Shown piece after piece: positions 20,601 through 27,817 of a stretch of 64,000 nt of DNA. The DNA lies in NCBI GenBank assembly GCA_024655885.1, contig JANLFN010000004.1:1-64000 (forward strand), in the 5' to 3' direction. Below the pieces are notes generated by a model. That model did no database searches. It was not told the DNA's origin and saw only the letters and a list, made by a program, of their open reading frames with translations. The number at the start of each line of letters is the position of its first letter. Positions within the stretch are counted from its first letter, which is position 1. Origin of the DNA: Eubacteriales bacterium (GTDB lineage Bacteria; Bacillota; Clostridia; Acetivibrionales; JANLFN01). A program made the translations under genes and the position numbers.

Positions 20601-20671
20601 TTTGGACGCCCCTTTAGCGTTTTAATTTAATGTGATAAAGTTATAAAGTTATAAATTGATGAATTACTACT

Positions 20672-20700
20672 ATTATAGATACGAACGCCCCATTTGTCAA
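20672..20700 (-). promoter_or_regulatory. Consensus promoter of the histidine operon
   Basis: On the minus strand TTGACA (20695-20700) and TATAAT (20672-20677) are spaced by 17 bases, a perfect vegetative promoter. The leader to hisZ is only about 65 nt, too short for a T-box, and no T-box motif is present. Confidence 0.85.
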
Positions 20701-20741
20701 TAATTTTGCCATTTGAGAAATAAAAATTGATATTGATCCAT

Positions 20742-20790
20742 GGGGACACACCGCTGCTTTGCGGGTCAGCCCCTCTGCGGAATGTCCCCG
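20742..20790. repeat. GGGGACA...TGTCCCC hairpin
   Basis: A 49-base palindromic element bounded by GGGGACA and TGTCCCC, with inner complementary GC blocks. It lies between the his promoter and the esterase terminator. A similar GGGGAC-type palindrome occurs at 27735-27797. Confidence 0.5.
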
Positions 20791-20854
20791 ATATCCCAAT
20801 CTTAAAGTGCTCCACCTCTCAAACCCCAATTTTTAGCTACAGCATACGGTATCC

Positions 20855-20883
20855 ATAAAAAAAAGCCGGAATAAAGTAGCCGG
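20855..20883 (-). terminator. Terminator of the esterase gene
   Basis: Reading on the minus strand, GCCGG-CTACTTTATT-CCGGC is followed by eight T. It lies about 95 bases after the esterase stop. Confidence 0.85.
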
Positions 20884-20977
20884 CCCGAACATATATATAA
20901 CAGCGTTTTTTAATGGACAAGATGCCGTTTAAAAATCCTGTTTGTTAACAAACGTCTTTTCCTATCTCATTGAATTT

Positions 20978-21775
20978 TTAATAGTCCAAGGGCAGCCAAT
21001 TGATGGCCTTTTCAATGTATTTATCCCAGAATATCCAGTCGTGGATGCCGGGGCCTTCTTCATAGGTAAACTCCACCCCCTGCGCCTGCAAAAAGTCGCG
21101 GTAGTCCCGGTTTTGGCGGATCAGGAAGTCTTCGGACCCACAGGCCAGATATATTTTGGGGATGTCTGCGTTTTGCCGCTTCAGTATGGCAATCAAGGCT
21201 TCCGGATCCTTGTCGCTGCCCATGAGCTTTGTCAGGTCGCCAAACACACTCTCGTAATAGCCTCTCTTTGCAAAATTTACGGGCGCATCATGGGTGGAGA
21301 CCATGGCATCCCGCAAAATCAGGGCGGAAGACAGGGCTATAATGCAGCCGAAGGTATCATGGTACTTAAGGCCGTTCCGCAGTGCCCCGTACCCTCCCAT
21401 GGAAAGTCCCCCGATGAAGGTATCCTCCCGCCTGCAGGAAAGGTGAAACAGCTCCCTTGTCTGATCCACCAGCTCTCTGCCGATAAATTCCCCGTACATA
21501 TCGCCGGAGGCTTCATGGTCCACATAAAAGCTGTTGTCTCCGGAGGGCATAATCACTGCCAGATTCTTTCTCTGCGCCAGGCTCTGTATTGACGTGCCGC
21601 TAATCCAGTCGGTATAATTGCCGAAAATGCCGTGAAGAAGGTAAAGGGTCTTAAAGGGCTTCTTTTCAGGTGCGGGTTCTCCGGGAATAGGAAGGCTGTC
21701 TGTGGGAATGACCGCATTGAAAGTAACTGTGCGGCTTAAAGATTTGGATATAAAATTAACCTGTACCAGTGCCAT
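20978..21775 (-). CDS. Alpha/beta hydrolase esterase (EstA / tributyrin-esterase type)
   Basis: A 265-residue serine esterase of the D family (S-formylglutathione hydrolase / acetyl esterase relatives). The nucleophile elbow is GGLSMGGYGALR near residue 120, preceded by LLHGIFGNYTDW (oxyanion side). The acid is in ACGSEDFLI and the histidine in PGIHDWIFWD. No signal peptide, so it is cytoplasmic. AAGGAGG precedes the ATG. A single-gene unit; the natural substrate is unknown. Confidence 0.85.
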   Translation of the reverse strand: MALVQVNFISKSLSRTVTFNAVIPTDSLPIPGEPAPEKKPFKTLYLLHGIFGNYTDWISGTSIQSLAQRKNLAVIMPSGDNSFYVDHEASGDMYGEFIGRELVDQTRELFHLSCRREDTFIGGLSMGGYGALRNGLKYHDTFGCIIALSSALILRDAMVSTHDAPVNFAKRGYYESVFGDLTKLMGSDKDPEALIAILKRQNADIPKIYLACGSEDFLIRQNRDYRDFLQAQGVEFTYEEGPGIHDWIFWDKYIEKAINWLPLDY

Positions 21776-22158
21776 AAGAGTGTTTCCTCCTTATAACAAA
21801 ATTAGGTCTCCTTTCAGAATCCATCAAAACCGATGGGAAATCATGCAAGACCCATAAGCTTGCATTTATGTCCAAATAAATTGTAATACATCTGCGAAAA
21901 ATAAAATATTTAAAATTTGTTTTTATATAAAATAATATTTGCTGTTTTTCAGCCTTATAAAAGCAGAACCTCGCGCTTCTTTCCAATGGACAGCAAAACC
22001 GGCATCGGAGGCGCCTCCCCCTGCCCCGCGGAACTTGGGCAGAAAGCCGGAGGGCGGGTGGACCGCCGGGTTGAACATCCGTGGCAAAAAGTATATAATA
22101 TATAATATTTTATTGGATTTAAAGCCGGCCCAGGCCGGCGCAAAGGAGTTATCCCACA
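21776..22158. other. Intergenic region with gph promoter
   Basis: An AT-rich left half is followed by a GC-rich block (21990-22075) with no recognisable gene. A good promoter sits at 22071-22099. Confidence 0.5.
22071..22099 (+). promoter_or_regulatory. Promoter of the phosphatase gene
   Basis: TTGAAC at 22071-22076, 17-base spacer, TATAAT at 22094-22099. Confidence 0.7.
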
Positions 22159-22806
22159 ATGTTCAATGCAGTCATTTTCGATTTGGACGGAACACTGCTG
22201 AATACCATACAAGACCTGGCAAATTCTATGAATGCGGTTTTAAGCCATTTCGGCTTTCCAACCCACAGTGTGCAAAAGTATAAATACCTGGTGGGCATGG
22301 GAATGGCAAACCTGGTCAGAAGTGCGCTGCCAGAAGGAAGCTTCAATGAATCCGGCCTGCCCCGGTATATTGAGATGTTCCGTGAGGAATACGGCAAGCG
22401 CTGGGATGAAGCTGCCCGGCCCTATGAAGGGATCCCGGAGCTCCTGGATGAACTGGCGGGAAGAGGCCTGAAAATGGCTGTGTTGTCCAACAAGCCCGAC
22501 AATTTTACACAGCTTATAATAACCAAGCTCCTGCCCAGCTGGAAGTTCGACGCGGTTTACGGTGAGCGCCCTTCGGTGCCCAGGAAGCCGGACCCTGCAG
22601 GAGCCCTGGAAATTTCCCGGCTGCTCGGCATACCTCCCGTGGAATTCTTGTACCTGGGAGACAGCGGGACGGATATGGACACCGCCAATGCCGCCGGCAT
22701 GTATGCCGTCGGTGCTCTATGGGGATTCCGGGACAGGGCCGAACTGGTTGCCCACGGCGCAAAAGCGGTCATCGAAAAGCCGGAGGACCTGCTGAAATTT
22801 TTGTAA
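22159..22806 (+). CDS. HAD-family phosphatase, phosphoglycolate phosphatase-like
   Basis: A 215-residue HAD hydrolase of subclass IA with a helical cap. Motif I is FDLDGTLLNT (nucleophile Asp8, general acid Asp10), motif II LSNKPDN, motif III the lysine near RKPDP, motif IV GDSGTDMDTANAAG. It resembles Gph/PgmB-like enzymes that clear 2-phosphoglycolate or small sugar phosphates; the substrate is not fixed by sequence. AAGGAG precedes the ATG, and a terminator hairpin follows. Confidence 0.88.
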   Translation: MFNAVIFDLDGTLLNTIQDLANSMNAVLSHFGFPTHSVQKYKYLVGMGMANLVRSALPEGSFNESGLPRYIEMFREEYGKRWDEAARPYEGIPELLDELAGRGLKMAVLSNKPDNFTQLIITKLLPSWKFDAVYGERPSVPRKPDPAGALEISRLLGIPPVEFLYLGDSGTDMDTANAAGMYAVGALWGFRDRAELVAHGAKAVIEKPEDLLKFL

Positions 22807-22929
22807 TAAAGGTTTTAGGAGGTGTTTTTAGAGGACAGCTTTAGTATAAAGTCATAAAAAAGGGTGAACTTGCCGCAAAGGTAAATAAAAAATAACAATT
22901 CTAAAGGTCCCAAACAATAGTAAATCTGC

Positions 22930-22955
22930 AAGGAGTCTTTCGGCTCCTTTTCATT
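22930..22955 (+). terminator. Terminator after the phosphatase gene
   Basis: AAGGAG-TCTTTCGG-CTCCTT stem-loop followed by TTTCATTTT. Confidence 0.7.
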
Positions 22956-23079
22956 TTGGCTATATCCGGTGGGGAGAGCTAAAAAGCCAACAGCTTCGGA
23001 ATTTTTTTACAAAATTGTAATAAAAATTTATAGACCGCTCCCTGTGATATACTGTTAAATAATAACAGGAGGTGACGAT

Positions 23080-23208
23080 ATGTCGGCATTTGACACGTTA
23101 AACAAACTGTTAAGCAAAATACCGAAGCATAACGGCAAAGGCAGCGTGGAGAAAGACGCCAAGGTAAAAGATCCGCCGGACAAAAATGTGGGAAAAGCGA
23201 ATAAATAG
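23080..23208 (+). CDS. Small basic protein, 42 residues
   Basis: A short frame with an excellent ribosome site: CAGGAGGTGACGAT directly before ATG. The product begins MSAFDTLNKLLSKIPKH, then becomes Lys/Asp/Pro rich (KDAKVKDPPDKNVGKANK) and probably disordered. The N-terminal 15 residues could form an amphipathic helix. A weak TATACT box lies upstream at 23048. I recognise no family. It is convergent with pcrA, ending 71 bases from the pcrA stop. Confidence 0.6.
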   Translation: MSAFDTLNKLLSKIPKHNGKGSVEKDAKVKDPPDKNVGKANK

Positions 23209-23279
23209 ATGAAAGCCCTGGGAACGGCGTCCATGTATCCGGGAAGCTGTTCCCAGCCATAACCGGGTAAGAAATATGG

Positions 23280-25493
23280 TCAATTCAACTTCTTCAAGTT
23301 TGCAAAAGCGGCCATGAGCCTTTTCATGCCGGCATTTTCAAACTGGATTTCCAGCTTGAAATCGCCGTTCTCCTCTTCCGCGGAAGTTATAATTCCCACT
23401 CCGAATTTTTTGTGCTCCACCCTGTCGCCCACATGAAAACTCATCCGGTCCAGGTCTCTTTCAGCTTGAAAGGCCGCTGCAGGTCTTGAATTGCCCGGCA
23501 CCTCATAATTATACCCGAAGGCTCCCTTTGTATTCCTTCCGGTCAGGGCCGGACTGTTTTTTGTTTTTTTAACTTTCCCCTCAATCAGCTCCTCCGGTAT
23601 CTCTCTTAAGAATCTGGAAGCCCTGTTATAGGTGGTATTACCGAAAAGTGTCCTGCTGTGGGTGCTTGTCAGGTACAGCTTTTCCTTTGAGCGGGTGATC
23701 CCCACATAACACAGTCTTCTTTCTTCTTCCAGCTCATTTTCATCGGTCATGGACCGGTATCCGGGAAAAACGCCTTCCTCCATGCCCACCATGAAGACTA
23801 CGGGAAACTCCAGTCCCTTGGCGCCATGAAGCGTCATAAGGACCACACTGTTGTTTTCATTCTCAAGGTCGTCCACCTCAGATACCAGGGATATGTGGGC
23901 AAGGAAATCTTCCAATCCTTTTTCTTCGCTTTGCCCTTCAAATTCCAGGGCAACGGATATCAGCTCCTTGATATTTTCTATCCGTGTTTCGGACTCCACC
24001 GTATTGTCTTCCTGCAGCTCCCCCAGTATGCCGGACTGCTGGATTACATCTTCTATCAGGTCGGGGACCGGAGTAGTTTCCTTCAGGGCCCGGAACCTGG
24101 AAATCAGTGAAACAAAGCCCTTCAGCCTGGAAGAAGCCCTTTGAAGCTCAGGGATGTCGGCTGCGGAGGAAATAATGCTGAACAGGCTGCAGCCCCTTTT
24201 TGACGCGATACTCTCCGCAGTTTCCAGGGTGGCGCTTCCTATGCCTCTTTTGGGAACATTGATGATTCTCTTCAGACTGATATCGTCAGAAGGGTTTTGT
24301 ATGACCCTTAAATAGGCGATGACATCCTTAATTTCCTTCCTGTCATAAAACCGGAGTCCCGCAAATATTTTATACGGAATCCCCTCACGCATGAAAGACT
24401 CCTCCATCACACGGGATTGCGCATTGATTCTATAAAGCACGGCAAAGTCCTTATACTGCCTGTTTTCATATTTCACAAGCTCTTTGATCTCATTGGCCAC
24501 AAAAAAGGCCTCGTCATGCTCATTATTGCCTTCGTAGCACTGTATTTTTTCGCCCTTCGGATTATCCGTCCACAATTTTTTCTTTTTTCTCCCCATATTG
24601 TTCTTTATAACACTGTTTGCGGCGTCCAATATGGTCTGGGTAGAGCGGTAGTTTTGCTCAAGCTTTATGACCCTGCAGCCCTTGAACTCCTTCTCGAAGT
24701 CCAGTATATTCCTTATGTTGGCTCCTCTCCAGCTGTAAATCCCCTGGTCGTCATCCCCCACCACGCACAGGTTCCTGTGGTCCTGTGCAAGCAAGCTCAC
24801 GAAAGAGTACTGTGCCGTATTGGTGTCCTGATACTCGTCCACAAGCACGTACTTGAATTTTCTCCGGTAAAACTCCAGCACCGGAGGAAAATCCTGGAAC
24901 AGCTTTATGGTAAGCATGATAATATCGTCAAAGTCAAGGGCATTGTTTTGTTTCAGTTTTTTTTGATAGAGCTGGTAAACAGCCGCTATCTTTGACATTC
25001 TGAAATCGGATGCATACATTTTGGCGTACGTCTCCGCCTCAATAAGCTCGTCTTTTGCCTTACCCACCATGTCGAGAACGGCTTTGGGAGGAAAATTCTT
25101 CTCATTCAGGTTCAATTCCTTAAGGCAGTCCTTGACCACCGTCTGCTGGTCCGCAGAGTCATAAATTACAAAGCTCCTATCATAGCCCAGCTTCTCAATA
25201 TCCCTTCTTAAAATTCTTACACATGCGGAGTGAAAGGTGCTGATCCAGATAGCCTCACTTTGTTCCCCCACAAGGAGGTCTACCCTCTCCCTCATCTCTC
25301 TGGCGGCCTTGTTGGTAAACGTAATTGCCAGTATGCTCCCAGGGAGTACACCTTTCTCTTTTATAAGATAGGCAATCCTGTGGGTCAAAACCCTGGTTTT
25401 GCCCGAACCTGCCCCGGCCAGGATAAGCAGCGGCCCTTCGGTGTGTAAAACCGCTTCCTCCTGTTGCTTGTTCAATCCATTCAGTAGCTCCAT
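23280..25493 (-). CDS. pcrA: ATP-dependent DNA helicase PcrA (UvrD/Rep family)
   Basis: A 737-residue superfamily 1A 3'-5' helicase acting in repair, rolling-circle replication and removal of RecA or RNA polymerase. Walker A AGAGSGKT is at residues 26-33, motif II is VDEYQDTN, and motif III GDDDQGIYSWRGA, motif IV QNYRS and motif VI CYVGITRSKEKLY are present. The C-terminal VGDRVEHKKFGVGIITS is the Tudor-like RNA-polymerase-binding domain. AGGAGAGG precedes the ATG. Confidence 0.97.
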   Translation of the reverse strand: MELLNGLNKQQEEAVLHTEGPLLILAGAGSGKTRVLTHRIAYLIKEKGVLPGSILAITFTNKAAREMRERVDLLVGEQSEAIWISTFHSACVRILRRDIEKLGYDRSFVIYDSADQQTVVKDCLKELNLNEKNFPPKAVLDMVGKAKDELIEAETYAKMYASDFRMSKIAAVYQLYQKKLKQNNALDFDDIIMLTIKLFQDFPPVLEFYRRKFKYVLVDEYQDTNTAQYSFVSLLAQDHRNLCVVGDDDQGIYSWRGANIRNILDFEKEFKGCRVIKLEQNYRSTQTILDAANSVIKNNMGRKKKKLWTDNPKGEKIQCYEGNNEHDEAFFVANEIKELVKYENRQYKDFAVLYRINAQSRVMEESFMREGIPYKIFAGLRFYDRKEIKDVIAYLRVIQNPSDDISLKRIINVPKRGIGSATLETAESIASKRGCSLFSIISSAADIPELQRASSRLKGFVSLISRFRALKETTPVPDLIEDVIQQSGILGELQEDNTVESETRIENIKELISVALEFEGQSEEKGLEDFLAHISLVSEVDDLENENNSVVLMTLHGAKGLEFPVVFMVGMEEGVFPGYRSMTDENELEEERRLCYVGITRSKEKLYLTSTHSRTLFGNTTYNRASRFLREIPEELIEGKVKKTKNSPALTGRNTKGAFGYNYEVPGNSRPAAAFQAERDLDRMSFHVGDRVEHKKFGVGIITSAEEENGDFKLEIQFENAGMKRLMAAFANLKKLN

Positions 25494-25689
25494 AATCCTC
25501 TCCTAAAACGACTATACGCCTACAATTTTCGATTAATACTACAATGACATACTTTGTAAAGAAAACATATCTGAAGGACGATTTTCCAGCGAAACAAAAT
25601 AGTATTCATTTCGGCATTCGCATTATTATAATTATAGATTAATTTTTATCTGCGGGCAACAAAGAAAAGAGAACCATAAAATATTCTCC

Positions 25690-25726
25690 TATAGGAGGCT
25701 GTGAAAAAAGAGACCAGCCTCCTATA
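25690..25726. repeat. Palindromic repeat, short copy A
   Basis: TATAGGAGGCT (25690-25700) and AGCCTCCTATA (25716-25726) form perfect 11-bp inverted repeats around GTGAAAAAAG. These ends match the termini of two longer elements at 41657-41766 and 54092-54200, so this looks like a deleted derivative. Confidence 0.7.
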
Positions 25727-25786
25727 ATTCCATTCCAATCCGGGTATATAATAATAGAATATATTCTGCAGTTTGGGAGGTCTATG

Positions 25787-25951
25787 ATGGACGACACTTT
25801 AAACAAAAAGGAAAGGGAAATTCTTGAAAAAATCGAGGAGACCAAAAAGCGCTTTCCATACCATTCGGTACAGCCTTACCTGATTCAAGAGCTGGAAGAG
25901 CTTGAAGAGCAGTTGGAGGAAATAAGGAAGAAAAAAAGAGCTGAAGGATGA
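25787..25951 (+). CDS. Small charged helical protein, 54 residues
   Basis: GGGAGG lies six bases before the ATG at 25787 (an in-frame ATG at 25784 is also possible). The product starts MDDTLNKKEREILEKIEE and ends ELEELEEQLEEIRKKKRAEG, a strong heptad-like coiled coil broken by a middle FPYHSVQPYL segment. It is likely a small soluble dimer. Family unknown to me. A TATAAT-like box lies about 30 bases upstream, next to repeat copy A. It is convergent with hpf. Confidence 0.65.
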   Translation: MDDTLNKKEREILEKIEETKKRFPYHSVQPYLIQELEELEEQLEEIRKKKRAEG

Positions 25952-26032
25952 CTGCAAAAGGAAAACCCGGCGGCCCGCCGGGTGCTTCCTTTCAACCGAT
26001 ATTCTATGGTCTGCTTGCTCATTGCCGTTGAC

Positions 26033-26566
26033 TCAAGATTCAGGCTCAATTAATCCGTAATTGCCGTCCTTTCTTTTGTAAACCACATTAACCTGCTTTG
26101 AATCCGCATTGGAAAACACGAAAAACTCATGTCCTATCAGATTCATTTGCAATATGGCCTCTTCCACCGTCATAGGTTTAATGGCGAACTTTTTAGTCCT
26201 TAAAACCTTGAACTCCTGTTCCTCTTCCACATCCTGACTGAAGCCGGAGCCGCCATCAAGCTTGAAAGCATTTGCATGCAGCTTTTTTTGCAGCCTGGTT
26301 TTATATTTGCTTATCTGCCTTTCAACGATATCCGCCGCTTTGTCAATGGACGTATACATGTCGCTGTCCGCAACTTCCGCTCTAATGACCATCCCGTTGA
26401 AAGGAATGGTAACCTCCACAATTTGCCTGTTCTTCTGGACACTCATTGTTACCTGAGCCTCGGTATCCTCATTGAAAAATTTCTCAATTTTCCCCAGTTT
26501 CTTTTTTACCTTTTCTTGTAAGGCTTCTGTAATATCCATATTCTTTCCGCTGACTTTAAATCTCAT
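26033..26566 (-). CDS. hpf: Ribosome hibernation promoting factor, long form
   Basis: Binds the 30S decoding channel and joins ribosomes into inactive 100S dimers in stationary phase. It has 177 residues: an N-terminal S30AE domain (1-105), a linker, and the C-terminal dimerisation domain (about 122-177, FAIKPMTVEEAILQMNLIGHEFFVF). The ATG at 26566 (MRFKVSGKN) is 12 bases from AAAGGAG; a GTG three codons earlier is too close to it. It is transcribed away from the DnaA-box region. Confidence 0.95.
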   Translation of the reverse strand: MRFKVSGKNMDITEALQEKVKKKLGKIEKFFNEDTEAQVTMSVQKNRQIVEVTIPFNGMVIRAEVADSDMYTSIDKAADIVERQISKYKTRLQKKLHANAFKLDGGSGFSQDVEEEQEFKVLRTKKFAIKPMTVEEAILQMNLIGHEFFVFSNADSKQVNVVYKRKDGNYGLIEPES

Positions 26567-27285
26567 ATGCACCACTGGCTCCTTTCATTTTTTTGTTTAG
26601 TATTGCAAAAATCGGTTTTGTATATAATAAGATAAGCCAAATTTTCCAAAGAATCGTAAAATTCTTTATACCGGGTATTTTCAATCCAATTGAGAAAATT
26701 TGATCATCTTACGGGTCGAGCAATACATGGTAAAGTCTTGTGCACAAATATTATTTCTACATCAAGCAGATAGATTCCTCTTAATAAATATAATATGCAT
26801 GAAATTTTGCTTTAATAATTTGTAAGACCCACAACCCTGTTTTATGAATTTACCTCCGGCTTATCCACAGTTCTTTCACAAAACAGGTGTTTTGTGCATA
26901 TAAGTTCTGTGGATAATGTGAATAAAACTGTGAATAATTTAAATCAGCTTGTTTTGGCTGTGGATAACAATGTTGCTTTCTATTTTTATTTTTTTGTTGT
27001 TATGTAAAGTACAGTAAAACGCAGAATTAAAAAAATGTAACATTCATATATTTTTTATTGTTTTAATTGTTTATATTGAAAAAAATGCGCCACACTCCTA
27101 TGGAAACCAGAATAGAATACCCTGGGTAAACAAAGTGCTCCGCAGCAGAATTCAATTCGGGAAGCGGAGCACAAGAATCAGAATGTGCATTTTTAATATT
27201 TTGAACACACTAAAAATTCGGTGTGTTGAAAAACACCAGAATGTCCATAGAAAAACTATTTTTCTCTTCTTTACGCAGTAAGGGA
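26567..27285. other. 700-bp intergenic region with DnaA boxes and hairpins
   Basis: No gene of convincing length is present. It contains the hpf leader, a cluster of five DnaA boxes (26861-26967), a very AT-rich stretch (about 26985-27085), and two hairpins: GTGCTCCGC / GCGGAGCAC at 27135-27172 and AACACAC / GTGTGTT at 27204-27227. The latter are close to the end of the zinc-ribbon gene and may serve as its terminator. Confidence 0.7.
26861..26967. promoter_or_regulatory. Cluster of five DnaA boxes
   Basis: All five match TTATNCACA exactly. They are TTATCCACA on the plus strand at 26861-26869 and, on the minus strand, boxes at 26908-26916, 26917-26925, 26929-26937 and 26959-26967. Two are directly adjacent. 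AT-rich DNA follows. dnaA and dnaN are not in the window and gene orientation does not switch here. A DnaA titration or regulation site is therefore more likely than the main origin. Confidence 0.75.
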
Positions 27286-27573
27286 TTATTTATGATTTGA
27301 AAAGCATGAACTGCAATATACAGGCTTATCCAAATGTGGTTTGAAAGGAATTTTTGTCGGGGCCCCACAATCTGCACACACTGCATCATACATTTCCCTA
27401 TCCTTCTTCATGGATGAGTCTTTCCCCATCTGAGCTTTTCTGATACTTCTGCACTCCTTGCACCTGGTAGGCTCGTTCTGAAACCCTTTTTCGGCATAGA
27501 ACTCCTGCTCCCCTGCAGTAAATATGAACTCGCTGCCACAATCCTTACAAACCAAACTTTTGTCCTGGAACAT
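27286..27573 (-). CDS. Small zinc-ribbon protein with four CxxC motifs
   Basis: A 95-residue protein with CKDC (near residue 9), CKEC (near 38), CADC (near 67) and CSSC (near 88), which make two four-cysteine zinc sites. It matches the probable zinc-ribbon family in which CxxC pairs enclose an aromatic-rich AGEQEFYAEKGF segment. Function unknown; nucleic acid or protein binding is likely. A TTGACA-17-TATTAT promoter lies about 100 bases upstream. It is a monocistronic minus-strand gene. Confidence 0.8.
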   Translation of the reverse strand: MFQDKSLVCKDCGSEFIFTAGEQEFYAEKGFQNEPTRCKECRSIRKAQMGKDSSMKKDREMYDAVCADCGAPTKIPFKPHLDKPVYCSSCFSNHK

Positions 27574-27675
27574 AAAAGAATCGCCTCACTTTGAAATAAA
27601 TAATGGAGCCCTCTATTAGAGTCGCACGGATCATCATTAGAAAACAGTGACATGCAGGCATCTAGGGCAAGTTAT

Positions 27676-27704
27676 ATAATATTACAAAAACCAAGTATTG
27701 TCAA
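27676..27704 (-). promoter_or_regulatory. Promoter of the zinc-ribbon gene
   Basis: Minus-strand TTGACA (27699-27704), 17-base spacer, TATTAT (27676-27681). The leader is about 95 nt. Confidence 0.7.
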
Positions 27705-27734
27705 GGATTTTAGAGAAGCGCAGAGACGGTGGGA

Positions 27735-27797
27735 AAAGGGCGGGGACAGTGGTTCCCCTTCCATGAGGTGGAAGGAGGAGCACCGTCCCCGCCCTTT
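27735..27797. terminator. Long GC-rich palindrome after metF
   Basis: AAAGGGCGGGGAC pairs with GTCCCCGCCCTTT across about 63 bases, with further pairing CTTCCA/TGGAAG near the centre. It lies 20 bases past the metF stop and is followed on the minus strand by TTTTCCC. It resembles the GGGGAC hairpin near 20742, so it may belong to a repeat family. Confidence 0.6.
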
Positions 27798-27817
27798 CCT
27801 TTTTCAGTTCTCCCGTC

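Noticed and set aside
20601-20700. T-box leader for the his operon
   Set aside because: The leader from the consensus promoter is only about 65 nt and has no TGGNACCGCG-type sequence.
26567-27285. Main chromosomal origin oriC
   Set aside because: DnaA boxes are present, but dnaA/dnaN are absent and genes on both sides are read in the same direction; kept only as a DnaA-box cluster.
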